A stretch of 64,000 bases of DNA. Origin: Homalodisca vitripennis (lineage: Eukaryota; Arthropoda; Insecta; Hemiptera; Cicadellidae). Positions within the stretch are counted from its first letter, which is position 1, and each line of letters begins with the position of its first letter. Both the position numbers and the translations under genes were made by a program. Below, one piece after another: positions 1-13,418 of this stretch. The notes beneath the pieces were generated by a model. The model made no database searches, was not told the origin of the DNA, and worked only from the letters and a program-made list of their open reading frames with translations. The stretch is taken from assembly GCF_021130785.1 (NCBI RefSeq), contig NW_025778826.1:1-64000 (forward strand), in the 5' to 3' direction.

Positions 1-785
1 TTAGAAAAGGAAATGACTAGAATTTCTTGGCCGGAAAGCAGTTATAGGGAGCAGGCAACTCATATTACAATATAATGTTCCAATAGTCAATTAGAAAAGG
101 AAAATGACTAGAATTTCTTGCTGGAAAGCAGTTGTAGGAAGCAGGCAACCGCGAGAATTACCTATTAGTCATCAGGGGCACTGACGTGGATCTGGGCTTC
201 AAATTTGGAACTACTCGAGTTAATTTTTTTTTTTTAAGAGCAAGCAGCGCGAAGCGCTGCGCAGCAGGCAAGCATCGTGCGTGATCTTCGTATATACTGA
301 ATTGATTCAGGCCAAAGGAATGACACAGATTCCTTTACCATATTTTTTACGGAGATTTTTGTATTGGGTGGATTATATTGGTTTACTTTGCTTTCCAGCA
401 TGTAATTATGTTGTTAAAATTGTTTTACATACATTACCTACATTATATTGTAATATGTAATAACAATTTATCAGAAATTTTTAATAAAAAAAAAGGATCA
501 CGCCACGATGCCCTGCCCGCTGCGCAGCGCTTCGCGCTGCTTGCTCTTTTTAAGAAAACAAATTAACTCGAGTATTCCAAATTTGAAAGCCCAGATCACG
601 TCAGTGCCCCTGATCACTAATAGGTAACTCTAAGCAATATATGACCGTCTGGCGGTTGCCTGCTCCCTATAACTACTTTCCGGCAAGAAATTCTAGTCAT
701 TTCCTTTTCTAATTGACTATTGGAACATTATATTGTAATATAGAAAAATCGAGGTTGACCCATATATTGCTTAGAATTACCATTA
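1..785. repeat. nested inverted-repeat (foldback/MITE-like) element, cut by window edge
   Basis: The block from about 62 to 262 returns in reverse complement at about 517-741, with short indels, so the DNA could fold into a long hairpin. Both arms contain a GC-rich stretch (GCAGCGCGAAGCGCTGC type) that is itself palindromic and stands out from the AT-rich surroundings. Positions 1-57 are an extra copy of the outer arm (compare 91-148), and 752-780 is an inverted copy of about 624-652, so the structure is nested or rearranged. No transposase is visible; the 378-566 reading frame in the loop looks like chance. Likely a non-autonomous DNA element. Its left edge is outside the window. Confidence 0.7.
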
Positions 786-1756
786 ATTTTATATCTCTAT
801 TTTAGGTAAGAGGCATAGTTTTATATTGAATGTGATGTAATTTATTTTCATTAGTAAATTCCTCACCACGTATATCTTAAATGTCCTTCGCCTTAAGCAT
901 GAAATCTGCAAGTTTAGCGACGTCTCGCGCGTCATTTTCTCGTTAACAAAATCCAAATTTCTGCATGTCTATACACACGATCAGAGTCGAGGAATTTTAA
1001 TCTAAAGGGGTGAAATTCGATACAGAGCTCTACCTCTACATCTATATTGAAAATAGTAAACAGAGGTACAATTGGCAGGTTTAAATTCGTATCTGAACTC
1101 TCGTTGCTTTAATCTTAACGGGTAATCATGTAGGCTAAGAGAAACTTAAAGACACATAATATACAGTGTATACTTTGAAGAGTAAAAATTTGAAATGTTT
1201 ATCTACTGTTACGACTGTTATCTGGGGTTCCTTTGTTGGAACTGATTGTTTTTGATTGTAGGCTTGGAGTATTTTAAATTATTCTGCAATATTATCTGTT
1301 GAAAGGTAAAGAGCCTTTTGTACTGTAATATTTTGACTGTTCCTTAGTGATTAAAGACTGAAATCATTATACGAATAGAGCATGTCTTTCCACATATAAA
1401 AAAGTTTTACTATTTCGAAGGAGTTTGTCATTTTTAAATAAGGTAATAGTAATAGATCTTTATTAACTATATAATATATATATATATATATATATTTTTT
1501 TATATATATTATAATGTGTAGGTGGCCTTATTACAATATTTGTACTAATACTAGTAAATTCATTTCTAGTGTTCATGTTATGTTTCCTTCCAAAATAATA
1601 CAACCGGAACTTACCAACGTTAATAACGAAAATAAGTACATAAAACGATAAAACGTGAACGATTAAAAATTAATATATAATCACGCATTTTCGTTATTAA
1701 TTTTACTCAATGACAATTTTATTTGCTGACGTCACGGCATTTTACAATTGCTCACT

Positions 1757-1960
1757 CTATGCGACGATCTCTGCAAAGAATTTAATTCGTGGTCGGAATG
1801 TCGTCTCAGGCCGTCTCTTTGAGCCTGCAGGCTATGAGGTCAAAGAGAAATGATTTAATTGACTCTTCGCTCTAGAATACTCCATAACGTACTCGGTTTT
1901 TATAATTCTATTGCAACAACTTCTTTATGGCAACAGTTATCTGTTTAAGATTAGCAATAA
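1757..1960 (+). repeat. dispersed repeat family A, copy 1
   Basis: Aligns with 21184-21360 through a shared core (CGACGATCT, then GAATTTAATTCGTGG, later GAGCCT.CAGGC and ATTGACT). Indels and substitutions place the copies well apart in age. More GC-rich than the flanks. No coding capacity or box A/B seen; the family is unidentified. Confidence 0.55.
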
Positions 1961-4900
1961 CAAAGCTAGTACGATCATTTTAATTTAATTTATTTATTTA
2001 AAAATTATTTTAATCTTTTACAATAATATATTATATTCCTAAGAATATTTTGTATTCCAAAATACATTTGGCAATCATTATTTTACTTTAGAGTTTGATA
2101 AATATTTTTTGATAAATTTAAGATTCAATATCAATGACAAAGTAGATTCCCTTACAAGATTTAACTAAATTTTAAACAAGTCAAAAAATTTTAAACAAGT
2201 TTTCAAAATTGCAACTGAAAACTAATAAAATAAATAATTTGAACATTTGAAAAACTAACCTTTCATAAGAAAAAAAAAGAATAATCAATTATTAGTTAAA
2301 ATTTGCTGAAAAATAATACTGTATAATGGGTATACATTTGTAACATCTTAAAATAATAATAGTAATTACTAAATAACTCTAAAGGCACTAATCTTGAGAA
2401 CAGTTGGACTAATCCAATTTTTTTACATAGGGTGATATCGGAGAAAGGTCGTTTATGGTGTAGAAAAATGTATATAAATATTTTAGAATTTGGAAAATAA
2501 TGATTAGTGATTAATGATAGTATTAGTTAAGTTTTAATGCAAATTTTACTAACGTTAAACAGCGTTCGATGGTTGCAGCTGAAGTTTTCCAAAGAGGCAA
2601 AAACATTGCTTAACACTTATATTGTAAAAATATTTAAATCAATCTATTTAAAGCAGATTTAAAAGACACAATTCTAAGCAAATATTTTAAATATTGCAAA
2701 TTTTGCGAATATTAAACTCATATTAAAATAAAGTATTAAAAAAAACCCTTTAAAAGAACGTTTAACTAATATAAATACAACTAAAAGTAAAATATTCATC
2801 TTTTACCTATAAATATATATTTATGTTAGGCAATATTAAGACGACATAAAAACGAGTTTAATTCCACTGAGAAACGAAAGATTATAAATAAAAAGCTTAA
2901 TTGTGTTCGGACTTGGTTCAGTTTGTATAAAACTAGAAAATCATTTTTTTCACAACATTCTTTACTACATAATATAGGTTTATATTTATATTTATATTTA
3001 TAAATTTAAAAAGAATATTATCCTCGTTTAGGAATCACATATATTTTTTCATTATTTATTTGTAAACCTTAATATATATTATTAAGTAATTTACAAAATT
3101 ATTATTGATATTAAATTACTATGTCGAATATTAATTCATTTGTGCGTGTAGCATGTAGCGTAACAAACCTAGCTGAGTTTTGATAATTGAAAAATTATAA
3201 GCCTGAAGCTCATTTTATTCTTGAGATATCCTGCAGGAATAAATTTATTACAGAAAGTAAATCAAACGCAAGCCGTAGGCAGATAAAAATAAATTGTGCC
3301 CTACCTACGAAATGGTAAGCTAAGTCAATGCTCCGCGAAATCACAAAGAATATTACGTAGAGACGTAAAATACACGTAGATATTAACTTTATTGCAAAAT
3401 GTTAAGGGTAAGGTATAAATTTTTTTCTGAACATCGTGCGAATATACTACATATGTTACTATCCGGTGCCAACTAAACATGTAAACATTTTATATTATGA
3501 ATAATTTTTGTTGTGTATCGGTATATTTATTCTACCATTTTTTGTATTCTTATTATGGTTAGCATAAGCTAAGCTAACCTGAACATTTTTGCTAACGCTC
3601 ATCCAAATCTTCATGAATGACATGTACCGCTCCATATAAAATCGTTCCTACTGCCATTCTATTACGCCAATCGTAATACTCTGATGATGATTGTACGTTT
3701 CTGGGATACTAAAATATTCGTGCAATCATTAAGTCAAATTACCGGAATTACTTCATTGTTTCCAATCTTATTAGATATCACCAGATATACATGTTACAGA
3801 AGTTACCGTATTGACAGTGTCAGAATGCAGAAGTTGGACCAAGTGGAGTAATAAATAAAAAAAAAAAACCAAGTCAAAATTATTAAAATTTTTTTCATCA
3901 AAAAGCTTGCCTTACACACACATCTTTGATCCACTTACTTATGAAATAAGCCTACTTCCTATGAGAAATCTTTTGGGTAGTCTATAATTAAAGATGCTAT
4001 GTTGTGATTCAATTTGCAAATGTCGACCTAATAATACTAATTCAGTACTATATAATAAGAATGCATGTTAAAGTATTCTCTACCCATAATCCCTTACCAA
4101 TTGCAAGTATCCTGGGGAATGTAATGCGATCCAAATTTTAAATCATAACACAGCAGTCTGGGAAGATGTATTCCGTGTATAAATAATAACCAAATTGCCA
4201 TCGGGTATAAATGAAAATAAATACAAATATATTTATAATACCGTTTTCGAAATATCCAAAAATATCCCCCTTTAAAAAAAAGAATGTAAATATAATCATG
4301 TTTTTTTATGCAATAGTGGTGACGTATTATATACTTGAGATGTACGAGTATATTATTATTACCTAAAATGCTCCCTAATAAATAATTCCATGTACCCCAC
4401 TCCGTTTTTCAACGATAAATCCTTGCTATAAATTATAATTAAAAATAAAATACAGTAACCATAAAAAATCTAGGTTACTTCAGTATCTTTATGGTATCCA
4501 ATTCAATAGCACAACATAAAATATCTTGCATTTTAATAAAGGCAATAAAATCTCAGACGCGGAAGACCTGCAAACCCTCTCTGAATTGAAAGACAAATTG
4601 ACCCCTATCTGACTTATCTTAAGTACGACGTCATCACGTCCATTTGAAAACAAATTCTTTGCTTCTTAATTTTTATATTTTTGTAAAAGGATGAGGTAAT
4701 CGATTTTAATCCTTATTACTGCAATGCACTACAATCAATAACATTGGTATTAAATCTTGCTTGCATACTCGTACATCCGTAAACATATTCCGAATTTGTA
4801 TTTATTTACTTTGGCTATCCTTTATGATACCAACATAAATATTGTTCTGGTGAACCTTCCGTTTGATATAATAAATAATAAAGCTTTATAATAGTAGCAA

Positions 4901-6247
4901 GCCTAGTAATTTGTAGCACAAAAGATAAGGAAAAACTTTGTTTTTATGATATATAAAAACCTTTTATTAGAATGGAAAAAATTACTTGAATGTTTTATAT
5001 TTTGTTTTTTAAATGGTCATGATATTAAGTTTCGGGCTTCGTATATTTTTTATTACTTTTTTTCGGAGTATATACCTGATAATATCTACTCGATGTTCTA
5101 AAATATTTGACATATATCTTCTTGAATAACAGTGATATTCTGTGGCATTAAATAAGCTATAAAATTTGTAGTTTGCCAATATAAGTACTTGGCTGTTTCG
5201 TTAAGGGTGATGTTTTGTCACTTTTGGGGAGATTTATTGGTTAGTTTAGAAAATTTATGCCCTTTTAGTAAGAACTAAATAAAAATACAAAGTTTAACAA
5301 TAATATTACAAAAGGTTGATAGAAGTACTTTTTATTTAACATATTTATAAATGTTTCAAAGGAGGAACTGGTAAAAGGACATGCTTCAGAGAGAGGGAGG
5401 AAAACAACATCTGTTCTCGCCAGTTTCAAGGGATTATCATCACAAAGAGTTCAGAGTAAATAAATGTATAAAAAAATATATTATAGTGCAATAATATATT
5501 TCACCACAATTTTTGATACTAATACAATCAAATTATTTTCACAATGCCAGAGTTTTTACTTATATATATTAGTAATTATTTTTTTTCATTTAAAAAAAAT
5601 AATGCAGGGAACCAACAACCATCTTTTTTCCCAACCACAAACAGCGATAAGGAAACTGTAAAAGAACTAAAATTCTTGGCTTATATAGTAACATAGAGTT
5701 TAGTGTTTTTGTGCCTACTTCAATCTTAATTTATGTCAGCAAGTTAGTAATTATGTGTATGTTATTTCAATATTTTGCGTAAATGGCTTCGTTTAGGATA
5801 AAGCCACAGTTCCAGCTAAGTTTACTCCTGCAGTTAGTTAAGGTTTCCAACATCACAAGCGGTATAGTTAGCTAACGCCGATCCTATACTGCATAACGTT
5901 AAATATTATATTTTTTTATTTGTTCTGAAGTTGTCCGCCTGAATCATAAACGTTGCTTATGCTCTGTTAAATTTCTACAGTAGAATATACAATAAAATGC
6001 ATAACTTCGTATATGATGAAATGAAGTTTAATGTAATAATTTTAGGCCTAAAATTCAACTTTATTATCGAAATAATCCCTGCACGATGCATTTCATTAAC
6101 GCTCAGTAACATCCTTCGGTGCAGCGTTCATAATTACCGGACAGAATCATAAATATATATGAATGGAGGTTTAAGGTACAAAATTTCTATCATAAATACA
6201 GTTCATGATATACCCCTGAAATGTAAGGCTGTGCTAACGCAAAAAAA

Positions 6248-6264
6248 TCCTATATATAAATATA

Positions 6265-6310
<46 letters not shown>
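6248..6310. repeat. TA-rich microsatellite
   Basis: Nearly uninterrupted TA dinucleotides, with short ATA/TTA interruptions. Confidence 0.85.
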
Positions 6311-6311
<1 letters not shown>

Positions 6312-7705
6312 TAATGTTATTCAGAATTTCAATATAAATCTAAATTTGTTCAATACATCCATTTGATTAATGGGCTTCGCTTATCCTCGGATAATTATTT
6401 AAGGTTACTACATGAGAAGCCTGCTTAGTGTATTTAATTACATAAATAGTATATAGCCTACTTAGTAATGAGGGTGTTTTTTTTTTAACTTCGACCCCCT
6501 TATTACACTGTATCGTGACTAAAAGTGTAATTGGATAAGCATTGTACTTATATACGTATCTTAATGAAATATTCTCGTAGTAATGTCACAGAGAGTAAAA
6601 AAATAACTGATATGGTGTCAGAAGCAGAACACTCACTCGCCAAGTGATTTTATTTAGTGAAATGTTTTTTTCCGTCACCTTGCCTTATCTGTCCACACGA
6701 TATCTTGGGCAGGAACAAACATTTTAATAAACTGAAAATAAATAGATAACATATTTATAAATGTAAAATCGCTAACTAATTAAGATTTATCAGGAGCGTG
6801 AAGATTTTTTATTTGGTGCAATAAGTAGCCATTATTCAGACGATTCATTCTAATAATTGTATTTGTAAATAAAAGGAGAACAAGCACGTGTTTGTGTTTG
6901 AAAATCTATCATAGTTCCACATGAAGAGTAAATATCAAAATTGTATGAATTATAAACTTGAAATTTTGAAACTTTCTTCAGCAAAGCCTGAACACGTCAG
7001 GTAGTGTGGTGTACTTCTACCTCCTCGCATATAGTAAAACTCTAATGATTGATCATGTTTATTATATCATTTGTAAATTGATCTCCACTATTTTACTGTT
7101 TTAAGTTAGATCCCTTAAATTTTTAATCGTTGACAAGTTAAAAACTGTTTAACCCACGATTCCATGACTGATGAAATTAGGGATGCTAAAGAATCATTCA
7201 TAGTGTGAAAAGAAGTAAAAATATATAATATTTTTTTTAATTCAATTATTTGAGCTTTTTGATAAATCTTAATCATAACGCATGTATATTGTTGAAAGTA
7301 TAATGACACTAATATACCCCATAGCTATCAGAAACTTTTTTTTATATGATTTACGAAACTTAGTCACGGCTAAGTATGTCTATTCCACCTTCATATTTTT
7401 GCTACAAAACAAACATAAACAGTTTGTTTTCAATAAGTAAATGCACGATGCGATGTCATAACAAAGGCTTTATTGTTTATGTTTTTGAGGACAAACCAAG
7501 CTATATTTATCTTACTACACAACACAAGCTAGCTAGTGGCTTGGACTTTCATTGACTTTTTTACTGTTAAACGAATATTATAATTATTTTTTATTAAGCG
7601 ATAATTATGCCACTTTTGAAATTACTTTTGGATTCATAATGACTAAAGCGCGTATTCTTTAATCATGGCATGTTACTTAATTATCATCTGAGCCAAACCT
7701 GGAAT

Positions 7706-8589
7706 TGTACCGTAAATTAGTTAATTAAATTTCATACAATGTAAATTTCGCAACCTAATCAGCCAGTATAATATAATATTATTTTACATCCAATGTTCCG
7801 GAACTAAATTATTGGGCGGAGTAACTACCTAATTGGCACGCGTATGAATTTTTCTTCTAACCCTTTGTAGCAGCCCAACTACGTAACCGATTAGACCTCG
7901 CGCGCTTTGTCCGTAAGTAAAATTTATCTTTTCGTATTATTAAATTAGCCCTTTGATGCCAAACGTATAAAAATGAATGTAACGTAAAGTAAAGATGTGA
8001 TTAGTAAAGTAACTTACCCTTGAAGATCTTTTATTTGCTTGATGGAGATAGATAAAAGGTTGTGGCGTCGTCCTTATGGCGACGAGCACGTTTGTTATAA
8101 ATAGTAATTTGTATCATTAAATGGCTAATACCGTCGCGAATTTGTTTTTAGGCGAGTTTACGTAGCTGATGTATCTCACGTGTTTGTTTGAATAGATGGC
8201 TACCATTTCCCAACTTCTACTCCTCTTCTAGAAATAACCATTCTTTAGACTACAGCTTCAATGTCTCGTGCCAAGACGGCCGATACCCGGGTTGTAAGTC
8301 TACCTATTGTGAAGGGAAGTGAAATATTATTGTTTTGTAAAGTAAAACGTCGTACGCTTAATTCAATAGAACATTGGATATTTTTAGGCCCACCTAGAAG
8401 ATATACTTTTAGTTATTATATTCTAATTGGCAGCAACGTGGCAGTGCATAACTTTTCCTTTACCATCCAAAAGTGGTGCTTTTAAGTTTTCGTAATTAAA
8501 CTGAACTTATAAGTAAACTTTGTATTTCTAGTATTTATTACTACGACCTCAGAAGTCACCACCCCCATGTGTTATCGTAATACGGTACA
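7706..8589 (+). repeat. 5' LTR of Ty3/Gypsy element
   Basis: 884 bp, direct repeat of 14300-15179. It should hold the element's promoter and polyadenylation signals, but I cannot place a convincing TATA box or start site by eye. A 74-codon reading frame inside it (8261-8485) is probably chance. No clear TGG-initial primer-binding site follows the LTR; the sequence after 8589 reads TAATTTTATTGCGCCAA. Confidence 0.92.
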
Positions 8590-8665
8590 TAATTTTATTG
8601 CGCCAATCTGCTATTGATGTGCCTACTCTGCCATCAACTGGGTGAAACTGAGTGAAAACGCCACA

Positions 8666-9984
8666 ATGCCTGCCATTAAAATAGAATATTTGTCTAAAGA
8701 TGAGTTGGTATTTGAACTGATATCTAGAGGTAATAAATTTAAATAGTGACAGTACAGTAAATGAACTCAGAAAGTCCTTAAGACAGTGTTTGAGAAACAA
8801 TATTTTACCTACTGCTAGTAGCCTATTAAAAATAGACCACAATCAGGAAGTAAAACTTCTCAGTGAAAAAGTGATATTATTAGAACATGGGTGCAGTGAA
8901 TTGAACAGTGCTAGTTCACCTTTAGAAATCACCAAATTCCAAGAAAAGTGTAAACATTTAATAAACCGTTTATTTTTAGACAACCAGCTAGAACTAAGTT
9001 CTGTACATAGTGAAACTTTATCAGCTTTAAAGTGTAGGCTAGTAAATGTTGAACAACAGTTAGCTAAAAACTTGCTAGCTACAGTGAACCTAGAACAGCT
9101 TAAAGTGTTAGAAGCCAGTTTAAATGAATCATTAGAACAAGATGAGGCTATGGAACAGGCAGTGAAAGAACAAATAGGCCCTATTTCTGTACAACCACCA
9201 ACAATATCACAGCCTACTGCCAGTACCCCCACTTTGCCTATAATGCCTATTTATAATGCAAACAATGATTGTATTAGTCAACCTATGTCTGGTTTAAATA
9301 TGTTTAATAAGTTAAACAACCCTGTAGAATGTTATTTACAAAATTTTACAGTAACAAATGGCTTAGTAGTACCTGAGCTAATAAACTTTTTGAAAACTTT
9401 GTTAAAACTAAAATGTGAAACTAGCCTATCAGAAAATGAAATTTTAGCATTGTTACCATGTTATGCAAAAGGTCCACTTTTAGCCAAAATAATACAGTGT
9501 AAGTCTGTCATGCCAAATGTCAACTATCTACACAGGGAATTAATTAGTGCTTTTATCCCTGTAGGCCTAATTGAAAGACTGAGACTAGATTTAGTTTATA
9601 GGCCACAAAGGTTTGATGAGCCACTGTATGAATACATCTATGACATCAAAGAGCTCAGTCAAGTTTTATTGTGTAACATAAGTGAACAGGACTTGGTAAC
9701 TTGTATAAAAAGAAGGTATTAAGCCTACAGATAGAAATAAGTTAATTTTTGAAAACAATCCCATTTGTTTTACAGATTTGGAAAATGTGTGTATAGCTAG
9801 TAACAATATAACCTTTAATGATAACTTAAGGGACAATTTAAGTAAGACATATGTTAACAACATGTATCCACCACATGTTGAACTTAGAAGAAGTAGGCCT
9901 ACTGTTAAAAACCCAAAGTTGTGTTTCAATTGTAATAGGCCTGGTCACTTAGCAAAAAATTGTTTTAGGAATCCAAAAAACTAG
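8666..9984 (+). pseudogene. gag: gag polyprotein of Ty3/Gypsy element (frameshifted)
   Basis: Structural protein of the retrotransposon particle. The likely start is the ATG at 8666, which opens a 26-codon frame closing near 8746. The protein resumes in another frame through 8790-9722 (capsid-like helical region rich in Leu/Glu), then shifts again to 9778-9984. The last part carries a CCHC zinc knuckle: Cys codons at 9922 and 9931, His at 9946, Cys at 9961, spaced C-x2-C-x4-H-x4-C. That knuckle binds RNA during packaging. At least two frameshifts interrupt it; whether they are real or consensus errors is open. Confidence 0.85.
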
Positions 9985-9995
9985 TTGATAGGGGA

Positions 9996-12900
9996 GTGGT
10001 ATTACACACAACACCTAAAAATATCCCTCCCCGGTTTCAGAAGTTTAAGAATAATAATTTTATAAATAGTAATACAGTAAGAAAAGAAAAACACTATTTT
10101 ATGAGAGTCTATGGTAAGGTAATTAAAAATTGGAGTAAATTAAACTATAGAAAACCTAATTTAAGACTAAATGTTAGACAGTGTAACAATATGCCTTTAA
10201 TTGAAGCTATAGTGGGTAAAAATGTAAAAACAAACTGCTTATTAGATACTGGTGCTACAAGAGATATAATTAGTAAAGATTTTTATGATAGCCTATTGTT
10301 GAATAAAAATGTTTCTAAATTAATGAAGTCAGATGATAGAATTTTTGCTGCAAATAACACTGAAATAAAATGTTTTGGGTTACTGTTATGCTAAGATAAA
10401 AATTTCTAAATTTTGTTGGAAAGTAAAATTTATTGTATTGGATAACTTAAAATGGGACATTGTATTGGGAAACCCATTTATATCTAATAGCAAATTAATT
10501 TTAGATCTTGATGGAGATTCATGTTATTTTAAATTCAATTGTAATGAGAAAATAACTATTGTCAGACAACAGCCTTTTGAACATGAAGTAAACAGCATTG
10601 ATGTAAAAATAGGGTGCACTAGAGCTGAGGCTGAGATACAAAACCTTATAGCGGATTTTCCAAATGTTTTTAATCCAAAATTAGGAGAGGCTCTAGATTT
10701 GGAAGTGAGATTAGTTCTAAATGACCCCACACCTGTAAATATTAGGCCTTATTTTATGAGCCCTCCTACTGTAAATAAGATGAAAACAATAATACAGGAT
10801 TGGTTGGACCAAGGAATAATTGACCCATTACTTCAGCCTACTCCAGTCCAGCCTTTTTAACCAAAAAGGACAGACTTGTAGTCAATTATACCGAATTAAA
10901 TAAAAAGTTACAGAAAATTGATTTTCCCATTGGTGATTTAAATAATTAATTATCAACATCTTAGTGGAGCCAAATATTTTTCAATAATAGATTTAAGAAA
11001 AAGTTTTTTGCAATGTCCATTATCACCTGATAGTCAAGATCTTACCTCATTTAGCACTATATTTGGTAAATATAAATTTAAAACGAGTACCCTTTGGTTT
11101 ACATGTTGGTAGTGCTGTATTGTCCGCCTATCTGGATAAAGTCCTAGACAATATAAAATTTAAATATGTGATAAATTTTTGTGATGATATCTTAGTGTAC
11201 AGTAAAGACCTTGATTCGCATTTAGTACATGTCAGAGAGATTGTAAATAGACTAAGCAAACATGGCTTAACGGCAAACCTAGAGAAAGCAAAGTTTTGTT
11301 TTGAGGAAATATCCTTTTTGGGGAACTTAATAAAAAATAATACAGTAACTATAGATCCCGAGCGAACAAGGAGTATAAGAGAATTTATGCCGCCTAAAGA
11401 ACGCCAAACAAATTTCACAAATTGGTCACCTAAAAAGGTATGACCAATTTCTTTTCAAAATTTATAAATAATTATGCCGAATTATGTAATCCTTTAAATC
11501 GTTTAAGAAGGAAAAACGCTAAATTTGTTTGGACAAGTGAATGTCAAGATTCGTTTGTAAAGTTAAAAGAAGCTATAATGAATCCTCCTGTACTCCAGTT
11601 AGCCGATTTTTCAAAGCGATTTATAGTAATGACAGATGCTAGTGGAATAGCCGCAGGTGGTTGTTTGTTACAGGAAAACGACCAAAATGAATTAATGCCA
11701 ATAGCCTATTACTCTAGGAAATTTACTGATGCCGAATTAAAATATACTGTTTATGAAAAAGAAGCTTTGAGTGCACTAATTTGCATAGAAAAATGGCACG
11801 AATTTTTAGAAGTAAGAACCTTTAAATTAATAACTGATAACCAAGCTTTATCCTATGTCCTCAATCACAAAAGGAAGGTAGGGAGACTTGCCCGGTGGAT
11901 CGAGAGGATTTTGAATTTGCCATTTGAGGTGGAATTTAAAAGTTCCACCGATAATGCGCTGGCAGATGCCCTATCACGTATGTTTGAGGGCGAGTCGACG
12001 GGAAAGCTGATCCGAGCCCCAGTGACTGCCGGAACGGTCCAGACCAGGATAAAAATAGATTATCGATTTCCTTCTGCCATTCAAACTCCTCCCGAAGGCA
12101 AAAATGTAAACCAACATCTAATGTAAAGCCTAAAAGGCAGATAAATAATAAGTGCAATAAGAAGGATAATTTGTGGTTGTTAATTAATGATTTGCCATTA
12201 GCGTTTAAAGACTTAGAAAAATATCAACTTCAAGATAAAGAAACTCAGCAAATCATTCAATCTGTAAAAAGCAATAGTAACAATTTATGTTATTTTATAA
12301 AAAACAATTTACTGATGTACAAAAGGAATGTAAAAAGTAAGAGTAAGATATTTTTGCCTGTACAGTTAATTGATTTAGTATATGAATTCTTCCACAGTTC
12401 TTTAATAGGAGGTCATTTAGGCATTGCTAGAACGCAAAGAAAAATTAATCAGTATTTTTATAGACCTGATTTAGACGAAATTATAAAGGCAAAAGTGAAA
12501 ACATGTAATGTTTGTAAAATGAGTAAAGTGTGCCAAAGAAGATATGAAGGCGAATTAGTATCTGTGCCATTTAAGAACAATATGGATTGTTTATTCATAG
12601 ATCTTTTAGGTCCCTTAGTGAGAAACTAGAAACAGCAATGTATATTTACTTGTAGTTGTAGATGCCGCCAGTAAATTTCTATGGCTAATCCCTTTGAGGG
12701 AATGTAAGAGTGCTGAAATATGTGATAAATTAGACCGCATAATTTTTAACAACTTTTCTGTACCTAAAATAATAGTGTCAGACAATGCCGCATATTTTAC
12801 ATCACTGTATTTAAAGAAGTTCTTATTTAAGAATTGTATTGAACACCGTAGACTAGCGCCTTACAGGGCTAATGGAAATCAATCAGAAAGGCATATTAGA

Positions 12901-13418
12901 AACATATCTACATTATTAAGTAGTTTCTATCACAACTGTCATAGTAATTGGGATAATGACCTAGGCTATATACAATTAAGTTTAAACACCGCCCATAATG
13001 AAAGCACAGGTTTTGCTGCCTTTGATTTAATGTTTAATCATTCCTGTAATAATGCTTTATCTAATTTATGGAAGCTAAATGATCTAATTGGTGAGAATTT
13101 GTCCAAGGAAACTGTTGTAAACAATTTAAAGAGAGCTGTGGTGAATGTAAAAAAGGAGTATAGCACATAACAGTAATAGACAAAAGTACTCAGAGCAAAA
13201 TGTAAAAACATCCCTTTAAGTTGCATTCCTTAGTATGGATTAGAACCCACTATTTAAGCAATAAGGTAGAAAAGTTTTTGTGCAAAAATTAGCACCAAAA
13301 TATGTAGGAATTTATAGAATTCTATATTTTTTAAGCCCTGTAACTTGTATTGTACAACACACTGAAAATGTTTTGAATGTAAAAAAAAGTTCATATTGTA
13401 GATCTGAAACCAAATTAA
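9996..13418 (+). pseudogene. pol: pol polyprotein (PR-RT-RNaseH-INT) of Ty3/Gypsy element, frameshifted
   Basis: Aspartic protease: LLDTGA motif, with DTGA codons at 10245-10256. Reverse transcriptase runs from about 10600 to 11400 with its catalytic box as FCDD (11177-11188) instead of the common YVDD. RNase H follows, with an opening D in TDAS near 11635 and later TDNQAL and DALSRM. Integrase has an HHCC zinc site (about 12400-12520), then catalytic Asp codons at 12600 and 12781 and Glu at 12886. A GPY/F-like C-terminal module lies near 13280-13418. Breaks occur near 10380, 10855-11060, 11430, 12125, 12630 and 13170, several beside base runs. All catalytic residues I could check are present, so the frame breaks are the main defect. 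Confidence 0.88.

Larger units (their letters stand above)
786..7701. other. no gene seen; AT-rich intergenic DNA
   Basis: I find no convincing coding sequence on either strand. The longest reading frames (5464-5661, and 7115-7309 on the minus strand) are about 65 codons, low complexity and unlike any family I know. The stretch holds TA runs near 1470-1510 and 6248-6310 and one copy of a dispersed repeat at 1757-1960. Confidence 0.6.

Noticed and set aside
8261..8485. 74-codon frame inside the 5' LTR
   Set aside because: The 3' LTR copy has indels that break it; LTRs of this group are non-coding.
8843..9232. 129-codon minus-strand frame opposite gag
   Set aside because: Antisense shadow of the gag frame with no motif.
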